DNA of 21,764 nt. Origin: Nemertoderma westbladi. Lineage: Eukaryota > Xenacoelomorpha > Nemertodermatida > Nemertodermatidae. Under the pieces are notes generated by a model. It saw only the letters and a program-made list of their open reading frames with translations. It ran no database searches and had not been told where the DNA came from. Below are positions 20,908-21,764 of the stretch, one piece after another; the first letter of the stretch is position 1, and the number at the start of each line of letters is the position of its first letter. The position numbers and the translations under genes are program-made. The stretch is taken from NCBI GenBank assembly GCA_032718475.1, contig JAUCBJ010006600.1, forward strand, positions 1-21,764. Direction: 5' to 3'.

Positions 20908-20910
20908 CCC
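17101..20910. repeat. 36-bp minisatellite carrying a 5' splice site and a G-quadruplex motif (~106 copies)
   Basis: The plus-strand unit begins CCCAATATAACACTATCAAC and continues CCTTACCCTACCCACC; period 36 (e.g. AATATAAC at 17182 and 17218), with some 37-bp units reading CTTAACCCT. On the sense strand each unit has GG|GTAAGGGTTGATAGTGTT, identical to the start of the intron after exon A. Preceding G runs give G5-T-G3-TA-G3-TAA-G3. A segment near 19171-19280 recurs 870 bp later (20041-20150) with the same rare variants (CACCCAGAAT, CACTACCCAGCC), showing block duplication. Long open frames here (up to ~160 codons) arise because 36 is a multiple of 3; they are not genes. Confidence 0.97.
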
Positions 20911-20914
20911 AGCA
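20901..20914 (-). promoter_or_regulatory. 5' splice site of exon A, first of a tandem series
   Basis: TGCTGGG|GTAAGGG, with exon end at 20908. Phase 1 here matches exon B. Reading on into the intron gives a TGA within the first unit (GGT AAG GGT TGA), so any later donor in the array would add a premature stop. The donor lies in the last loop and G-run of a G-quadruplex-type motif. Confidence 0.75.
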
Positions 20915-21058
20915 TTGAGTGTAACTTGGTGAATCTCCGTCTACAAGCCCTGCGACTGGCGGCGTATCTTCGTCATCGGGACACGCCACACACCCAGTCT
21001 CCTTAGTGGCATCGTATTTAAACTTCCGTTTACAAACACAAACACCATCCGTCAAGAC
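20908..21058 (-). CDS. Cys-rich extracellular protein, exon A
   Basis: This is a 151-bp phase 0/1 exon. The acceptor is CCCATAATGTTTTAG| at 21061-21059 and the donor TGGG|GTAAGGG at 20907. It encodes VLTDGVCVCKRKFKYDATKE, TGCVACPDDEDTPPVAG and a DGDSPSYTQCW end. The five Cys (CVC, CVAC, C) match exon C in order, and both exons share the VL...D.G start and 0/1 phases, so they are duplicated modules. It is more GC-rich than the flanks. The upstream exon was not identified; a phase-0 donor is needed and none near 21270-21560 fits convincingly. Confidence 0.83.
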
Positions 21059-21132
21059 CTAAAACATTATGGGAACAAATATAATAGTGGAAAAATTTGT
21101 AATTAGTTTAACTAATTTATTAATACCATTAT

Positions 21133-21268
21133 ACAATGCAATGCCTATATGAGCTTGGTGAGTAATACACAGATTGCTCATTATTGAAGAATCCATAATT
21201 ATTTTAAAGGATAATAAGCTGAATGAGCTTATTTTCATTGTAATAAATGTAATCTAACATTTTACAAT
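21133..21268. repeat. Direct repeat, copy 1
   Basis: Shares ACAATGCAATGCCTATA, GAGCTTGGTGA, CAGATTGCTCA and, at its end, AATCTAACATTTTACAAT with the copy at 21666-21764. Copy 1 has about 37 extra bases. The pair flanks 397 bp, which may be a tandem-duplicated unit of ~500-530 bp or an insertion. Confidence 0.8.
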
Positions 21269-21317
21269 GTTATATTGAAATAAAGAGTATATTTAAATTG
21301 CCATGTTTTGATTTAAC

Positions 21318-21560
21318 GCACGTGGGGTGATCTACGAAGTACGCGAGCTTAAATGATACCGTCGTCACAACCGTTGCTGGTGTTTTGAACAAAGCCGCTT
21401 CCGCTTTGCAGGAGATTGTTTTCGCCGTGAGGACCAGCCTGTGCACAATCTTCTGCTTTGGCAGCCCCATGGAGAAAATAACCAAGGCGGACAGCGCATG
21501 ACTTTTGTGAGACTTTGTTGAAAAGCCGGCATAGCATTCTTTATGCACGCTGCATTGGGC
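21318..21560. other. GC-rich segment with open frames on both strands, coding status unresolved
   Basis: This segment is clearly richer in GC than its flanks and is open in several frames. Minus 21537-21349 gives a 62-residue frame containing LGYFLHGAAKAEDC and ending NGCDDGII. A second minus frame (21674-21270) contains HKECYAGFS. A plus frame (about 21328-21501) gives NDTVVTTVAGVLNKAASALQ and onward. The Cys content and orientation of the minus frames recall the neighbouring gene, so a decayed exon is possible, but splice sites and phase do not fit exon A. An unrelated mobile-element or gene fragment is equally possible. Confidence 0.3.
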
Positions 21561-21665
21561 TTGTAAATTGTGGATTGTATGGTGGTGACAAAATGTTTTT
21601 GTTAATCTGGCATAGCATCTCAATGTGCAGTTCCAATGCAGCAGGCCGATTATATTAGTATTATT

Positions 21666-21764
21666 ACAATGCAATGCCTATAAGAGCTTGGTGAATATAC
21701 AACGTTCAGATTGCTCAATATTTAATCTTACCATGTAACAAAATGCAATCTAACATTTTACAAT
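21666..21764. repeat. Direct repeat, copy 2 (runs to the window edge)
   Basis: Matches 21133-21268 in order, missing the ~37-bp insert. It ends on the same AATCTAACATTTTACAAT at the last base of the window, so it may continue outside. Confidence 0.8.

Larger units (their letters stand above)
21059..21764 (-). other. Upstream intron or flank of exon A
   Basis: AT-rich sequence upstream of exon A on the minus strand, containing a direct repeat (21133-21268 and 21666-21764) and a GC-rich segment between the copies. No exon could be assigned with matching phase and splice sites. Confidence 0.5.

Noticed and set aside
11563-20910. CRISPR array
   Set aside because: The repeats are head to tail with no spacers, and the context is a eukaryotic intron.
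17101-20910. Interstitial telomere sequence
   Set aside because: CCCTTACCCTACCC looks telomere-like, but the unit is 36 bp with unique AATATAACACTATCAA and is explained by the adjoining splice donor.
21349-21537. A further upstream exon of the Cys-rich gene
   Set aside because: The Cys content is suggestive, but no phase-0 donor fits exon A and open frames exist on both strands, so it is listed only as an unresolved segment.

Overview
This is eukaryotic, almost certainly invertebrate metazoan, genomic DNA. The reasons are a multi-exon cysteine-rich gene with GT-AG introns and symmetrical phase-1 modules, degenerate non-LTR (LINE) reverse transcriptase fragments, an inverted-repeat DNA element, and about 40% of the window in two huge minisatellites. 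Nothing looks prokaryotic. Species cannot be fixed from sequence. Amphioxus is one candidate, because I recall (unverified) reports of amphioxus intronic minisatellites, called mirages, associated with intron 5' ends.

Layout. Positions 1-1902 (minus strand) hold one long ORF open at the left edge. It encodes an unrecognised protein with an Ala/Lys/Glu-rich predicted coiled coil, possibly ORF1/gag of a retroelement. Its upstream region (about 1903-3974, resuming after 5248) has repeated ACCGGT palindromes, a ~115-bp tandem repeat and a 288-bp tandem duplication. A 1.27-kb element with 28-bp terminal inverted repeats (3975-5248) is inserted there. Positions 6553-6983 (plus) hold a LINE remnant whose RT core is deleted.

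From 21058 down to 7123 (minus strand) I can assemble five exons of one gene: A 21058-20908, B 16724-16516, C 8709-8574, D 8129-7953, E 7359-7123. Junction phases agree throughout (0/1, 1/0, 0/1, 1/1, 1/1), giving about 303 residues of Cys-rich extracellular-type modules. Exons A and C are homologous. Both gene ends lie outside the window or were not recognised.

The most striking structure is in the two long introns of this gene. Each begins directly at its 5' splice site with a giant minisatellite whose unit contains a copy of that splice donor. Intron A-B (4183 bp) starts with ~106 copies of a 36-bp unit carrying GG|GTAAGGG. Intron B-C (7806 bp) starts with ~261 copies of a 19-bp unit carrying CAATCAG|GTAGGAGTTAG, which includes the last seven exonic bases. 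The units differ completely, so the same event (tandem amplification of a 5' splice site) seems to have happened twice in neighbouring introns. The 36-bp unit also encodes a canonical G-quadruplex motif in the pre-mRNA strand. Intron B-C further holds an AT-only 19-bp palindromic array, long G and C homopolymers and an RT fossil. Intron D-E holds a GC-rich 68-74-bp repeat. The right edge has a direct repeat flanking a GC-rich segment.
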